This document shows, piece after piece, positions 17,207 to 25,528 of a stretch of 64,000 nucleotides of DNA. The stretch lies in the NCBI GenBank assembly GCA_003599575.1, contig QZKV01000194.1:1-64000 (forward strand), in the 5' to 3' direction. Both the position numbers and the translations under genes were made by a program. The stretch's first letter is position 1, and each line of letters begins with the position of its first letter. Source of the DNA: Desulfobacteraceae bacterium. Lineage in GTDB: Bacteria; Desulfobacterota; Desulfobacteria; Desulfobacterales; Desulfosarcinaceae. The notes under the pieces are model-generated. The model saw nothing but the letters and a program-made list of their open reading frames with translations, did not search any database and was not told where the DNA came from.

Positions 17207-17490
17207 CGATCTTGGTACCTTTCCGAATGGGATGCCCAAGTATGCCAGGAGTTCAGTGGTATCGCAACAGGTTTGCCATCATCGAACAAGCGCGTTTGCC
17301 TGCAAGCCTAACACAGGCGATTTCGGCTTGTCAAAAGCAATACAGGCCCAGCCCCGGCAGTCGGCTCTCGCTGCACGGGAATCAGCTGAGTACACACAGG
17401 CGTAAATGGGGTGACCATATCTCGCCCAGAGGATACAGATAACGAATAGGGAAAAGATTGACGGGTTAAGCACTTTTTCGCTGGCTCCAA

Positions 17491-17508
17491 AGCTCCGGCT
17501 TGGGAACC
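17491..17508 (+). repeat. AGCTCCGGCTTGGGAACC element, copy 1
   Basis: Reads AGCTCCGGCTTGGGAACC and matches the element at 17659 at 16 of 18 bases. This core resembles a palindromic interspersed element (GTTCCCAAGC...GCTTGGGAAC) met in many bacterial genomes. Here only the right half is well kept. Confidence 0.6.
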
Positions 17509-17658
17509 GTTTCGGGAAGCTCCGCCTCCCTTCCCACAGGTTGCCGGTGAACAGCTGGGAGCAACCGCATTTTCATCAGGCCGAAAAGTTATGTGGAACT
17601 TCTGTGTGCGTCTTTTGGCGGCACCATAACGGATGGTGGCTTTCTATCCCGCATGGGA

Positions 17659-17676
17659 AGCTGGAGCTTGGGAACC
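17659..17676 (+). repeat. AGCTGGAGCTTGGGAACC element, copy 2
   Basis: Reads AGCTGGAGCTTGGGAACC, the same orientation as copy 1 and 168 bases downstream. The inner AGCTGGAGCT is nearly self-complementary, so it can fold. Probably a degenerate interspersed repeat. Confidence 0.6.
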
Positions 17677-17700
17677 AGCGGGAAAGTCACGGGCAGCAGC

Positions 17701-17738
17701 TCCCCCCTTTGAAAAAGGGGGGCCGGGGGGGATTTGGG
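17701..17738. repeat. C-run/G-run palindromic repeat
   Basis: CCCCCCTTTGAAAAAGGGGGG followed by CCGGGGGGGATTT. The two runs pair into a hairpin with a small A-rich loop. Such (T)CCCCCTTTGAAAAAGGGGG(A) units are common as interspersed repeats in several phyla. No T run follows, so it is not a standard terminator. Confidence 0.65.
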
Positions 17739-17913
17739 GATGATTCAGGCAGCGGGAAATCGCCGGGAAACCCACCTCTGGTTGACAAGCATGGGCAACT
17801 CTTTTAAGTTGGGCCGTCTGCAGTATCGCTTCCCGAATGGCAGCGATGCGCGCTGCCCTGCCACCTAAACCGGGCCCCACCCGGAGGCCCCACATCTTAT
17901 CAGGAGACTTCAT

Positions 17914-18213
17914 ATGATCTCAGTCATTGCCAAACTGTCGATTCAAGAAGGCAAAGCGGAACAAACGATTGAAATGTTCAAGGAGATGCTCAAGAAAGTC
18001 GCCACCGAAGAAGGCACCTTGCTGTACAGCCTCAACCGCAAACCCTCCGACCCGAACACCATCGTGGTCATCGAGCGTTATAAAGACAAGCCCGCCCTGG
18101 CTGCGCATTCATCCACGGCCCATTTCAAGGAATTCTCCGCCAAGCTGGGAGCGGTTCTGGCGGCCAAACCCGATATCGCGATCCTGGATGAATTGGAGGC
18201 GGTAGAAAAGTAA
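17914..18213 (+). CDS. Antibiotic biosynthesis monooxygenase (ABM) domain protein
   Basis: A 99-residue ferredoxin-like fold protein of the ABM/YgiN family: ISVIAKLSIQEGKAEQTIEMF at the start, EEGTLLYSLNRKPSDPN in the middle, and the AHSSTAHFKEF segment that marks YgiN-like quinol monooxygenases. Such dimers act on quinols or as small accessory enzymes; many have no known reaction. ATG follows CAGGAGACTT. It precedes the acyl-CoA dehydrogenase by 221 bases on the same strand, so co-transcription is possible but unproven. Confidence 0.82.
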   Translation: MISVIAKLSIQEGKAEQTIEMFKEMLKKVATEEGTLLYSLNRKPSDPNTIVVIERYKDKPALAAHSSTAHFKEFSAKLGAVLAAKPDIAILDELEAVEK

Positions 18214-18434
18214 GGCTATCGCTCGTTGCTGCTTGTAAAGAGTCCTTGAAGCCGTCAACCGTTCAGGCAACGGCCCGGCAGCTCTTGGAAAAACCGGGCC
18301 GCGGACTGTGCCGGAAGCCGGTCGATTCAAAGATCTTCTGGATGCCGGACCAAAGCACGCCGGGTTACGGGTCCGGCGTTCACGGCTGGAGGAATTTTTA
18401 CGAGACCATCAACTTTTGTATAGAGGAGAAAAAC

Positions 18435-19592
18435 ATGCACACCTTGCTCTCCCAGGAAGACCTGGCCTTCAAAGCGCTATGCGAGGCCTACGTGAACAGG
18501 GAGTTGGCCCCCCTGGCCAGAAAACTGGGCGAAATCGATGATGTTCCGGAGGCGCTGCGCGCTTCTTTAAGCCACTCCGGCGTTTACGCCCCTCTTTTTC
18601 CCAAAGAATATGGCGGCCAGGGGATCAGCGCGGTAAGAATCTGCCTGGCCCGCGAGGCCATTGCCGGTGTGTATGCGCCGGCCGACACAACGCTGGCCAT
18701 GCAGGGACTGGGCGGCTACCCGATCGTTTTGGCCGGCAACGCGGCGCAGAAGCAAAAGTACCTGCCCGCGCTGGCCGAAGGCGAACGGCTGACCACCTTT
18801 TGCCTGACCGAACCCGAAGCGGGCTCGGATGTCGCCGCCATGCAGACCACGGCCCGGGCAGACGGTGACGATTTCGTAATCAACGGGCGCAAGCGCTTTA
18901 TCTCCAATGGCTATTCGGCCGATATGGGGATTCTTTTTGCGCGCACACCAACCGACGCCAACCCCAAAGCCATTTCAGCCTTTATTGTGGAAAAGGAGAT
19001 GCCCGGATGGAATGTGCATCGGCGCATTGAACTCATGGCCAGCCATGACATCGTGGAATTCGAGATCAAGGACCTGCGCGTTCCCAAACAGAATTTACTC
19101 GGAACGGTGGGCGGCGGGTTCAAGCTGGCCATGCAGACATTGGATCTGATGCGCATGTCGGTGGGCGCCGCGGCATTGGGCATGGCCCAAACCGCTCTGC
19201 AGCACAGCCTTCAATTCGCCCGCGGCCGCGTCCAGTTCGGGCGACCGATCGTGGAATTCCAATCCACCGCGTTCAAACTGGCCGACATGGCCGTCGACAT
19301 TGAAGCGGCCAGAAGTCTGGTTTACCTGGCGGCGATCAAGAAGGACAAGGGCGATCCCTCGGCTTCCCTGCACTCGTCCATAGCCAAGTTATACGCTACC
19401 GAAGCGGCTTTCCGCTGCATCGATCAAGCGGTGCAGATCCACGGCGGCGTCGGCGTGGTCAAAGGTTCTACCGTCGAGCGGCTCTACCGCGAAATCCGCC
19501 CCTTGCGGGTGTATGAGGGGACCACGGAGATCCAGAAATTGGTTATCTCCTCCCATCTGATCAAACAGGCCGGAAGGGAAGCGGGCAAGTGA
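18435..19592 (+). CDS. Acyl-CoA dehydrogenase
   Basis: 385-residue FAD enzyme that introduces a 2,3 double bond into acyl-CoA and passes electrons to ETF. It has the signatures FCLTEPEAGSDVAAM and QIHGGVGVVKGSTVERLYRE, and the catalytic glutamate is in YEGTTEIQ near the C-terminus, the short/medium-chain position. RVQFGRPIVEFQ is the usual FAD/dimer contact. ATG at 18435 follows GAGGAG; an in-frame upstream extension lacks homology. Its particular acyl substrate cannot be told. No ETF genes are in the window. Confidence 0.92.
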   Translation: MHTLLSQEDLAFKALCEAYVNRELAPLARKLGEIDDVPEALRASLSHSGVYAPLFPKEYGGQGISAVRICLAREAIAGVYAPADTTLAMQGLGGYPIVLAGNAAQKQKYLPALAEGERLTTFCLTEPEAGSDVAAMQTTARADGDDFVINGRKRFISNGYSADMGILFARTPTDANPKAISAFIVEKEMPGWNVHRRIELMASHDIVEFEIKDLRVPKQNLLGTVGGGFKLAMQTLDLMRMSVGAAALGMAQTALQHSLQFARGRVQFGRPIVEFQSTAFKLADMAVDIEAARSLVYLAAIKKDKGDPSASLHSSIAKLYATEAAFRCIDQAVQIHGGVGVVKGSTVERLYREIRPLRVYEGTTEIQKLVISSHLIKQAGREAGK

Positions 19593-19683
19593 GGGCAAGC
19601 CCCAATCCCGCACACAACCGCGGGATGGGGAGCGGCAAGATGAGAGACCGGTCTCGTATTTCAGGATCTTTGCGGCCGCATGC

Positions 19684-20103
19684 CTATTTGAATTTCAGCT
19701 TGAGCTTCTCCTTGCCGTGTTTGGATTTCAATTTTACTTCCAAATCGATGCTGCTGTCGCGAATACCGACGGATAGCGGCAGTTTGCCTTTATCTTCGAT
19801 ATGCGTGATGTCGCGTACAGCCGCGATGACGGCCTGTGCAATTTTGTCGCTTGGCGGCGGCAGTTCGGCGGTGTGATATTCCGCCCTCACGCGCACCCCG
19901 CCCTCCTCATCCCGGAAGATGGCTATCTTTTCCGCATGGCTGTTGATACCGTGCAAGATCGCCAGGGACAGCCACTTGACCGCCGATTCCTGCAAATCCT
20001 CGCTCTCTCCGGCCATTTTGGCCATCTCCGCGAGGGGATCGGTTGTGGCGTAACAATCGCACATCTCCTGAACGCGTAGATGCAAACTTCGCATTTCCCT
20101 CAT
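19684..20103 (-). CDS. Hypothetical protein
   Basis: 139 residues, no family recognised. It has a good start (GAGGAGGT upstream of ATG), a helical N-terminal half rich in Met, Glu and Ala, and a lysine-rich tail (KLKSKHGKEKLKLKFK). No signal peptide or membrane segment is visible. A single cysteine pair (CDC) lies near residue 15. Base composition and codon use resemble the neighbours, supporting a real gene. Confidence 0.55.
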   Translation of the reverse strand: MREMRSLHLRVQEMCDCYATTDPLAEMAKMAGESEDLQESAVKWLSLAILHGINSHAEKIAIFRDEEGGVRVRAEYHTAELPPPSDKIAQAVIAAVRDITHIEDKGKLPLSVGIRDSSIDLEVKLKSKHGKEKLKLKFK

Positions 20104-20206
20104 GCAACCTCCTCAAATTTCTGCGGTTCATCTCCTATTCTTCTTACGCCCGAGATTTTCCGCTTCGAGCGGAAGAAGAAGTAAAAAACCCGGCTGCGAC
20201 ACGGGC

Positions 20207-20650
20207 TCAGGTCCCCGGCGGTTTCATGTCTTCCGGCGACACATCTTCCACGTGTTGGGCAAAGGTCCACTGGTGGCCTTCAAGATCCCGGGTGGCATAA
20301 ATCCGATCACCCCAGAACATGGTCTCCGGTGCCGTGGTGATGCGGGCGCCCGCTTCCCTGGCGTGTTCATAATGACGCCCGACGTCGTCCACATATACGT
20401 AAAGCCCTTGATTTACGCCGGGCAAATCTCTGGGGCTCAGACCGCCGTGCTCCCGGCTGACCGGCCCCATCATGATGATACCATCGGCGAAACTCATCTC
20501 CGCATGCATTATCCCGCCGTTTGGATCAGGCATGCTGAAGCGGGGTTTAAAGCCGTATACTTTTTCCAGCCACTCGAGGGCGGCGGCCACATCCTGATAG
20601 TGCAGATAGGGCGTGATCCTGGGCATATCTTTGGGTGGGTTGTCGACCAT
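20207..20650 (-). CDS. VOC superfamily (glyoxalase/bleomycin-resistance-like) protein
   Basis: 147 residues of the PhnB/VOC type: ITPYLHYQDVAAALEWLEKVYGF opening the first beta-alpha-beta-beta-beta module, a second module YVYVDDVGRHYEHAREAGA, and ending RDLEGHQWTFAQHVEDV. The histidine and glutamate metal ligands seen in glyoxalase I are only partly present, so the reaction is open. A stand-alone gene, preceded by a 259-base gap. Confidence 0.8.
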   Translation of the reverse strand: MVDNPPKDMPRITPYLHYQDVAAALEWLEKVYGFKPRFSMPDPNGGIMHAEMSFADGIIMMGPVSREHGGLSPRDLPGVNQGLYVYVDDVGRHYEHAREAGARITTAPETMFWGDRIYATRDLEGHQWTFAQHVEDVSPEDMKPPGT

Positions 20651-20909
20651 TTGGATACCTCCATCTATCCACCTGAGCAGGCAGGTTGTTTCCTGCGTGC
20701 TGGTAAGTTGATAATCGATAAGCTAACCGCAAGCGCGTCCTTTTCAAGCCGAGCGCCTTCCCGCACCCAAAATCATGCCCGCGCTTGCAACCAATGCCGG
20801 CCGCCGGCCGGGCCATCGTGGGCTTCATTTTGCTTGCATTTTGAAAGATTATTTTTATCTTAGCGCTTTGCGGCCCGGGCTGGGGTCGGTCGCCACGGAT
20901 GGATGAAGA

Positions 20910-21164
20910 ATGAAATCGTGCAGACACACCAATCTTGTCCTGCTGCCGGAAACCTCGCTAAGATTGCGTTGCCGGCATTGTCATCTGACGCTCAAGGCCG
21001 AGGAGCTTGAGGGCGGTTATTGCCCTGAATGCTTTGAAACCGAACGCGTCAAGCGCGTTGATTTTGAAAAACTCGAAAGTTCGGCCGCCACCCGCTATCA
21101 GTGCGAAGCCTGCGGCGCCATCATCGAATATTCGGTCCATTCCGCGGACGGAAACCTAAAGTAG
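20910..21164 (+). CDS. Small double zinc-ribbon protein
   Basis: 84 residues with four CxxC pairs: CRHC, CPEC and CEAC plus an N-terminal CRH, arranged as two probable zinc ribbons. No named family is recognised. Proteins of this size and pattern often bind nucleic acid or act as metal-bound adaptors. The ribosome-binding site is weak (GGATGAAGA), and start choice is uncertain. Confidence 0.6.
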   Translation: MKSCRHTNLVLLPETSLRLRCRHCHLTLKAEELEGGYCPECFETERVKRVDFEKLESSAATRYQCEACGAIIEYSVHSADGNLK

Positions 21165-21407
21165 CCACAAAGACTTTGCAGTTCGGGATTTCTTATCAAG
21201 CGCAAGCCTCGTGACGCCCGCTGCATGCGCGTCGCACAACGGCAACCGGTTGCCTTTGCCCCCTGTGAAAGCATACGCCCCTTCCCCCAAATGCCCCCAT
21301 AAAATCATTGGGCTGGATTTCACCAATATTTTTGACACCCAAAATCCTTTGTGCGATATTTGTCGCGGTCTTGTTAACTTCTCACAGCTTGTCGTAAGGA
21401 GATGGAC

Positions 21408-22352
21408 GTGAAAAAATTTCTTGCATGCACATTGGTTTTGGTTGGGGTGCTTTTTTCTGTTCATGCGACTGTTTCGGCTGAGGATTGGCCGAAGAACAAG
21501 GGCAATCTCAGGTATACCATCACGGTGACAAAATTCGATAACCAGGCCGGCTGGTCGGGCCGCTGGGACATCGGCGACGGCTTTGGCGAGATCATGACCA
21601 ATGCGCTCAATGAATCCGGCTGGTTCATAGTTTTGGGCGAAAAAGACATGCGCCAGGCGGCCATGGAAGAACAGGATTTTGCCGCCAGCGGTCGCGTGGC
21701 GGGCGGAAAAAAGGCTCCCAAAATGGGCCGCATGACGGCGGCCCAGCTGCTGGTGAAAGGCGCCATCACCCATGTCCAGGACAGTACTACCGGCGGCGGC
21801 GGTGGACTTCACTTCAAGGGGATCAAGATCGGCGGGTCTTCGGATGCGGCCGAGATCAATATGACCATGTACCTGGTGAACTCAGAAACCGGTCAGGTCG
21901 GCGCCTCCACCAAGGTGATCGGAAGATCCGGCCGCAAGGCCCTGGGCCTGGGTTACTACGGTGATAAACTCAAAGGGCTCACCGGAGACATGGAAGGATT
22001 TCGAAATGACAATGTCGGCAAAGCCTGTGAGGATGCCGTAGGTCAGGCTGTCAAGTATCTGATCGAGCAGGTCCAGGGCATGCCCTGGGAAGGCACGGTC
22101 ATTCTGGCCAAAGCCGGAAAAATAGCAATCAATCGCGGATCACGCGAAGGGGTGCAGGTCGGCAACAAATTTGATGTAGGCCATGCGGAGCAGGTGGTCG
22201 ATGAAGATACCGGCGAAGTGCTGGATGAGGAGATGACCCAAATCGGCACCATTCAGGTCACCGAGGTCAAGGAAAAAATGGCCTACTGCAAGGTTGTGAC
22301 CGGCAACAGCGCCCAAATTGAAAAGGGCATGACCGTTCATCCGGCCAAATGA
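21408..22352 (+). CDS. CsgG/HfaB family secreted protein
   Basis: A 314-residue protein with an N-terminal Sec signal (MKKFLACTLVLVGVLFSVHATVSA) and a CsgG-type domain: early VTKFDNQAG, LNESGWFIVLGEKDM, AAQLLVKGAITHV, then INMTMYLVNSETGQVGASTKV. CsgG proteins form outer-membrane secretion pores for curli, but many relatives only act as envelope proteins; no csgA, B, E or F is nearby and no lipobox cysteine is seen, so a curli pore is unlikely. The final ~90 residues (KIAINRGSREGVQVGNKFDVG) look like a small beta domain. GTG at 21408 is preferred over ATG at 21402 because AAGGAG lies six bases upstream of the GTG. Confidence 0.8.
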   Translation: MKKFLACTLVLVGVLFSVHATVSAEDWPKNKGNLRYTITVTKFDNQAGWSGRWDIGDGFGEIMTNALNESGWFIVLGEKDMRQAAMEEQDFAASGRVAGGKKAPKMGRMTAAQLLVKGAITHVQDSTTGGGGGLHFKGIKIGGSSDAAEINMTMYLVNSETGQVGASTKVIGRSGRKALGLGYYGDKLKGLTGDMEGFRNDNVGKACEDAVGQAVKYLIEQVQGMPWEGTVILAKAGKIAINRGSREGVQVGNKFDVGHAEQVVDEDTGEVLDEEMTQIGTIQVTEVKEKMAYCKVVTGNSAQIEKGMTVHPAK

Positions 22353-22369
22353 ACGTGCAAAAACTACCG

Positions 22370-22424
22370 AGACCTGTCTCCTGGATATGATGCATTTTTA
22401 CTAGGACGGCAGGTCTTTCTTTTT
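22370..22424 (+). terminator. Probable terminator after the CsgG gene
   Basis: AGACCTG pairs with CAGGTCT and an inner TCCT pairs with AGGA, leaving a loop of about 20 bases. TTCTTTTT follows. Placed 17 bases after the stop codon. Confidence 0.6.
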
Positions 22425-22451
22425 ACACGCTTGGGCCTGCTTGGTTCCAAT

Positions 22452-22477
22452 CGTGCACGTTCCCGGGAACGTGCACG
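22452..22477. repeat. 26-bp perfect palindrome
   Basis: CGTGCACGTTCCC followed directly by its exact reverse complement, in the short gap between two convergent genes. It can extrude as a cruciform or fold as RNA with no loop. No T run follows. Possible roles are a protein-binding site, a REP-like element, or a relic of a mobile repeat. Confidence 0.75.
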
Positions 22478-22546
22478 GATCCTGCCTTGGAAATTCTGGA
22501 TTTCGATAACTTCCTCCGGACAATCAGGCCCTCCTGTTTTCAACCG

Positions 22547-24430
22547 CTAGCGTCCCAACCGCCCTTCCCAATACCCTTTTATCTCACCTCCAATGCCACG
22601 GGTCGCAGAGGAGATTCCCTCTTTCAACTTCTGATCCATGTTCATGGCCGTAAACTTGATCGTATCCGATGATCCTGAATGAATCGATTCCCCCGTCTCC
22701 ATGTCCATTGCCTGAAGCGTGAAAGCCGCATGGATCAGCTCGTCTGTACGGCCCATGTATTGGATCGGCATGGACCCGGTCTTGATGATTTCCGCAAGCA
22801 CCAAAACCTGCGCCTGCCCGGGAGGAGCTATCTCCTTGATTTCATACCATGAGATGGGCATATCGCCCATCTGCATCTTTTCCCGCAAAACCGGTATCTC
22901 GGCAAAGGTGAGTATCTTCAATCCGCTGCTGCGCAGATGGGTGTATAAATAGGAGCGCGTCAGGGCGAGCATCGATTCTTCTCCGCTGGCGATCACCAGC
23001 ACGACGGGATTTTTGGGCAACATGGGGAGGCGGTTCGGTTGGATCATTTGGGTCTTGACCGCCGGAGCTTTCTCCCTCCCTGAGCCCGCAGGGGGCGGCG
23101 TCGCGACAGCAACCAATGGGGATGCGCCCGCCGGTGCGTCCCTATCCCGGCCAGACGCGCCGGCTGCCACCGCCTCCTTGGCGGCCTTGCCGGCAGATAC
23201 GCTGGCCGGCGGCGGCTGGGAAGCAGAAGCGGCCGAGGGCACCTCCTGAGGCGGGCTCGGCGGCGCGCCCGATTCAGGAGAAGAATCCGGGGCGGCGCTT
23301 CCTTCTTGCGGCGCTGCCATCTTCACCTGGGCCGAGTTCGAATCGGCCGAGGAGGCCGAATCTCCGGCCGCGCCTTTTTCAAGCGCAGATTTTTCGACCG
23401 CAGGTGCGGAATTGTTCCCAAACCAATCCCTTCCTTCAACCAGCCAGACGAGAAGGACTACGGCCAGCGCCATTCCCAGAACCCCTCCCAGAATGCCGAC
23501 GATGTTGCGGCGCGGCTTTGCAACCGCCCTCCTTACAGCCGCATCATCGAACGGGTCCTCCACTGCGGGCGAACCCTCAATTTGCCCACTGAGCAGATGG
23601 ATGCAGCGATCGACATCTTCCAAGAGCGCCTTGGGGGACTGATACCTGTTGCCGGCTTCTTTGGCCATCATTTTGGCGATCAAATCGCAGATCGGTTTGG
23701 GAACCGCGGGATTGACCTGCTCAATCGGGGTCACCGGTTCGGTGGAGATTTTGACCACGACGGCCAGTGGGGATTCGCCGCTCACGGGCGGACGGCCCGA
23801 AACCATCCTGTAGAGCACCGCCCCCAATGAGTAGATGTCGCTGCGCACATCGAGGGCAAGCCCTTTGGCCTGCTCAGGGGAGGCATACTCGGGAGTTCCC
23901 AAAAACAAGCCGGTCTGGGTCAGTTTTTCGGAGGATTCCTGGATGCACGCCACACCGAAATCGGTGACAAATGCCCTTCCCATCGGATCGATCATGATAT
24001 TGGAGGGCTTGATGTCGCGGTGCACCACCCCCTTGGCCCCCGCCTCGGACAGGGCATCGGCCACCTGGCGCACGATCCGGAGGGCCTCGTCGAACGCCAG
24101 CAGGGGTTTGTCCTGCATGATCTCGCGCAGGTCTTTGCCCTGGACATATTCCATGGCAAAATAGTGCAGGCCTTGGTCCTGCCCGTAGGAAAGAATGTTT
24201 ACGATATTGGGATGCTTCAGGGATGCAATGACCTGGGCTTCACGTTTGAAGCGCTGCAGAAACTCATTGCTGGTGGAAAGCCTGGATGCCAGCACCTTCA
24301 GGGCAATCTTGCGGTTCAGGGAAAGTTCGTGGGCCTTGAAAACCACGCCCATGCCGCCGCGGCCCAAGACCCTTTCAATCTTGAATCCTCCCAGGATATC
24401 GCCGGCCTGCAAATCGTTTTCGCTGATCAT
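22547..24430 (-). CDS. Transmembrane Ser/Thr protein kinase (PknB-like) with extracytoplasmic CsgG-like domain
   Basis: About 627 residues. The N-terminal kinase has the glycine loop GRGGMGVVF, the lysine in IALKVL, catalytic HRDIKPSN and metal-binding DFG. An Ala/Pro/Ser-rich linker follows a single membrane segment (VGILGGVLGMALAVVLLVW, around residue 330). The last ~160 residues are globular; the LRSSGLKILTFAEI, QAQVLVLAEI and LQAMDMETGESI pieces follow the order of CsgG/LPP20-type folds (inference by eye). This would be an envelope-facing sensor for an inner kinase. ATG at 24430 is chosen because GGGGAG lies eight bases upstream; an ATG at 24436 is too close. The neighbour across the 3' ends is itself a CsgG-family protein. 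Confidence 0.88.
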   Translation of the reverse strand: MISENDLQAGDILGGFKIERVLGRGGMGVVFKAHELSLNRKIALKVLASRLSTSNEFLQRFKREAQVIASLKHPNIVNILSYGQDQGLHYFAMEYVQGKDLREIMQDKPLLAFDEALRIVRQVADALSEAGAKGVVHRDIKPSNIMIDPMGRAFVTDFGVACIQESSEKLTQTGLFLGTPEYASPEQAKGLALDVRSDIYSLGAVLYRMVSGRPPVSGESPLAVVVKISTEPVTPIEQVNPAVPKPICDLIAKMMAKEAGNRYQSPKALLEDVDRCIHLLSGQIEGSPAVEDPFDDAAVRRAVAKPRRNIVGILGGVLGMALAVVLLVWLVEGRDWFGNNSAPAVEKSALEKGAAGDSASSADSNSAQVKMAAPQEGSAAPDSSPESGAPPSPPQEVPSAASASQPPPASVSAGKAAKEAVAAGASGRDRDAPAGASPLVAVATPPPAGSGREKAPAVKTQMIQPNRLPMLPKNPVVLVIASGEESMLALTRSYLYTHLRSSGLKILTFAEIPVLREKMQMGDMPISWYEIKEIAPPGQAQVLVLAEIIKTGSMPIQYMGRTDELIHAAFTLQAMDMETGESIHSGSSDTIKFTAMNMDQKLKEGISSATRGIGGEIKGYWEGRLGR

Positions 24431-24757
24431 AAACATTGCTCCCCTGTTCAGTCCTGCCTGCCTAAACCCGCATGCCCCGCCCAGCCGGTGCATTTGGGGA
24501 TCTTTTTGCGTTCAGTATAGATTCTCGCCGATTCGGACTCAAGAGGTAACCTCTGAGGAGTAAGCGAAAAGCGAAATAGCATAGAAGTGCAACGTATACC
24601 TCAACTCCAAACCCCCGGGTACGGACCAGGCGAGAGGTGACCCATCACACCAAGCCCCTCTCAGAAAGCGCAAACCTATAAATGCTCTTTTCGCCCAAAG
24701 GCCTGAATCAAACGATCACCCGAGTTTGACCTGCATTGACAGCAAGGGAGGTCTATC

Positions 24758-25318
24758 ATGGTTGAGGTGTTGTTTTCTATTCTCCAGCATTTATTCATTT
24801 TATCACTCATTATCGGCACTCCCCATTTCGCTGGGGCTGCGGGATCGGATTGTGATCCATGGGCGGCCAAAGCGGTATCCGTGCAGGGAACCGTGGAATC
24901 CAGATCGGACGGGGGGTTGTGTCAGCCGGTCAACCTGGATGACACTTTCTGCCCGGGGGATGAAATCCGGGTGCTGGACAACAGCCGTGCCAGCCTGTCG
25001 CTGATCAACGAGTCCGTCCTGCGGCTCAACAAAAAGCCAGCGGCCAGAGTGCCATCGCCCAACAGGGCAAGGCGCCGGTGCTGACCACGGTGGTGCGGCC
25101 GCGGGATGCGGTTCAGTGGGCGCTATACTCCCCGGTGGCGTATATGCCTCCTGAGAAAGCCGTGGCAGAAGATCTCGACGATCCGGCTTTCCCGGCCAAC
25201 CGGTTCGGCCAGGTTGCTGGCGGTGGGGCGCATCGATGAAGCGGAGGCGGATCTCCGAAAGGCCCTGGCGATCGCTCCGGGTTTTGCGGGTGCGCTATAT
25301 CCATCTAAAATCCTTTAA
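24758..25318 (+). pseudogene. Decayed FecR-domain/TPR protein
   Basis: Three pieces of one protein type in shifting frames. Frame 2 from 24758 gives a start behind AAGGGAGG, a signal-like helix and a FecR-type segment (AKAVSVQGTVESR, DTFCPGDEIRVLDNSRASLSL, ESVLRLNKK). From about 25040 the match moves to frame 1 (QQGKAPVLTTVVRPRDAVQWALYSP), and from about 25200 back to frame 2 with a TPR unit (GRIDEAEADLRKALAIAPGFAGAL). The parts between are missing, so deletions and frameshifts have removed most of a large exported FecR/tetratricopeptide protein. Only ~560 bases remain of a gene type that is normally several kilobases long. Confidence 0.65.
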
Positions 25319-25528
25319 GTGGCGATCTTGTAAAGGACATGGCACAAGAGCATGAAGGACACGAAGATTGGAATGCCTCAAGCTTCTTTTGCCTTCATGC
25401 GCTTCATGGTGAGATAGACCCTGAGGAAACAAATCTTCATTGGCTGGCCTTTCCGGATAACCTGGAAGCAGAAAAACTCTTAGGGCTTTTTGTTTATCCA
25501 GTCGGGCCGGCGTTGCAGCATGCTTCGA
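25319..25528. other. Short gap with degenerate CATGAAGGACACGAAG-like repeats
   Basis: 210 bases between the FecR pseudogene and the dehydratase. It contains GCATGAAGGACACGAAG and, further on, the partly complementary CTTCATGCGCTTCATGG, a pattern frequent in intergenic remnants. One open frame crosses it but has no start signal and no family. Confidence 0.35.

Larger units (their letters stand above)
17207..17913. other. Repeat-rich intergenic region
   Basis: 707 bases without a credible gene. The open frames here translate into repeat sequence (PPLKKGGRGGF) rather than a protein family. It holds two copies of an AGCT..GCTTGGGAACC element and one C-run/G-run hairpin, listed separately. The last ~100 bases probably contain the promoter of the ABM gene. 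Confidence 0.6.

Noticed and set aside
17541-17807. 88-codon open frame in the repeat-rich gap
   Set aside because: Part of its translation comes from the C-run/G-run and GGGAACC repeats; no homology pattern beyond that.
21408-22352. Curli secretion pore CsgG
   Set aside because: No lipobox cysteine and no csgA/B/E/F genes; kept as a CsgG-family protein of unknown role.
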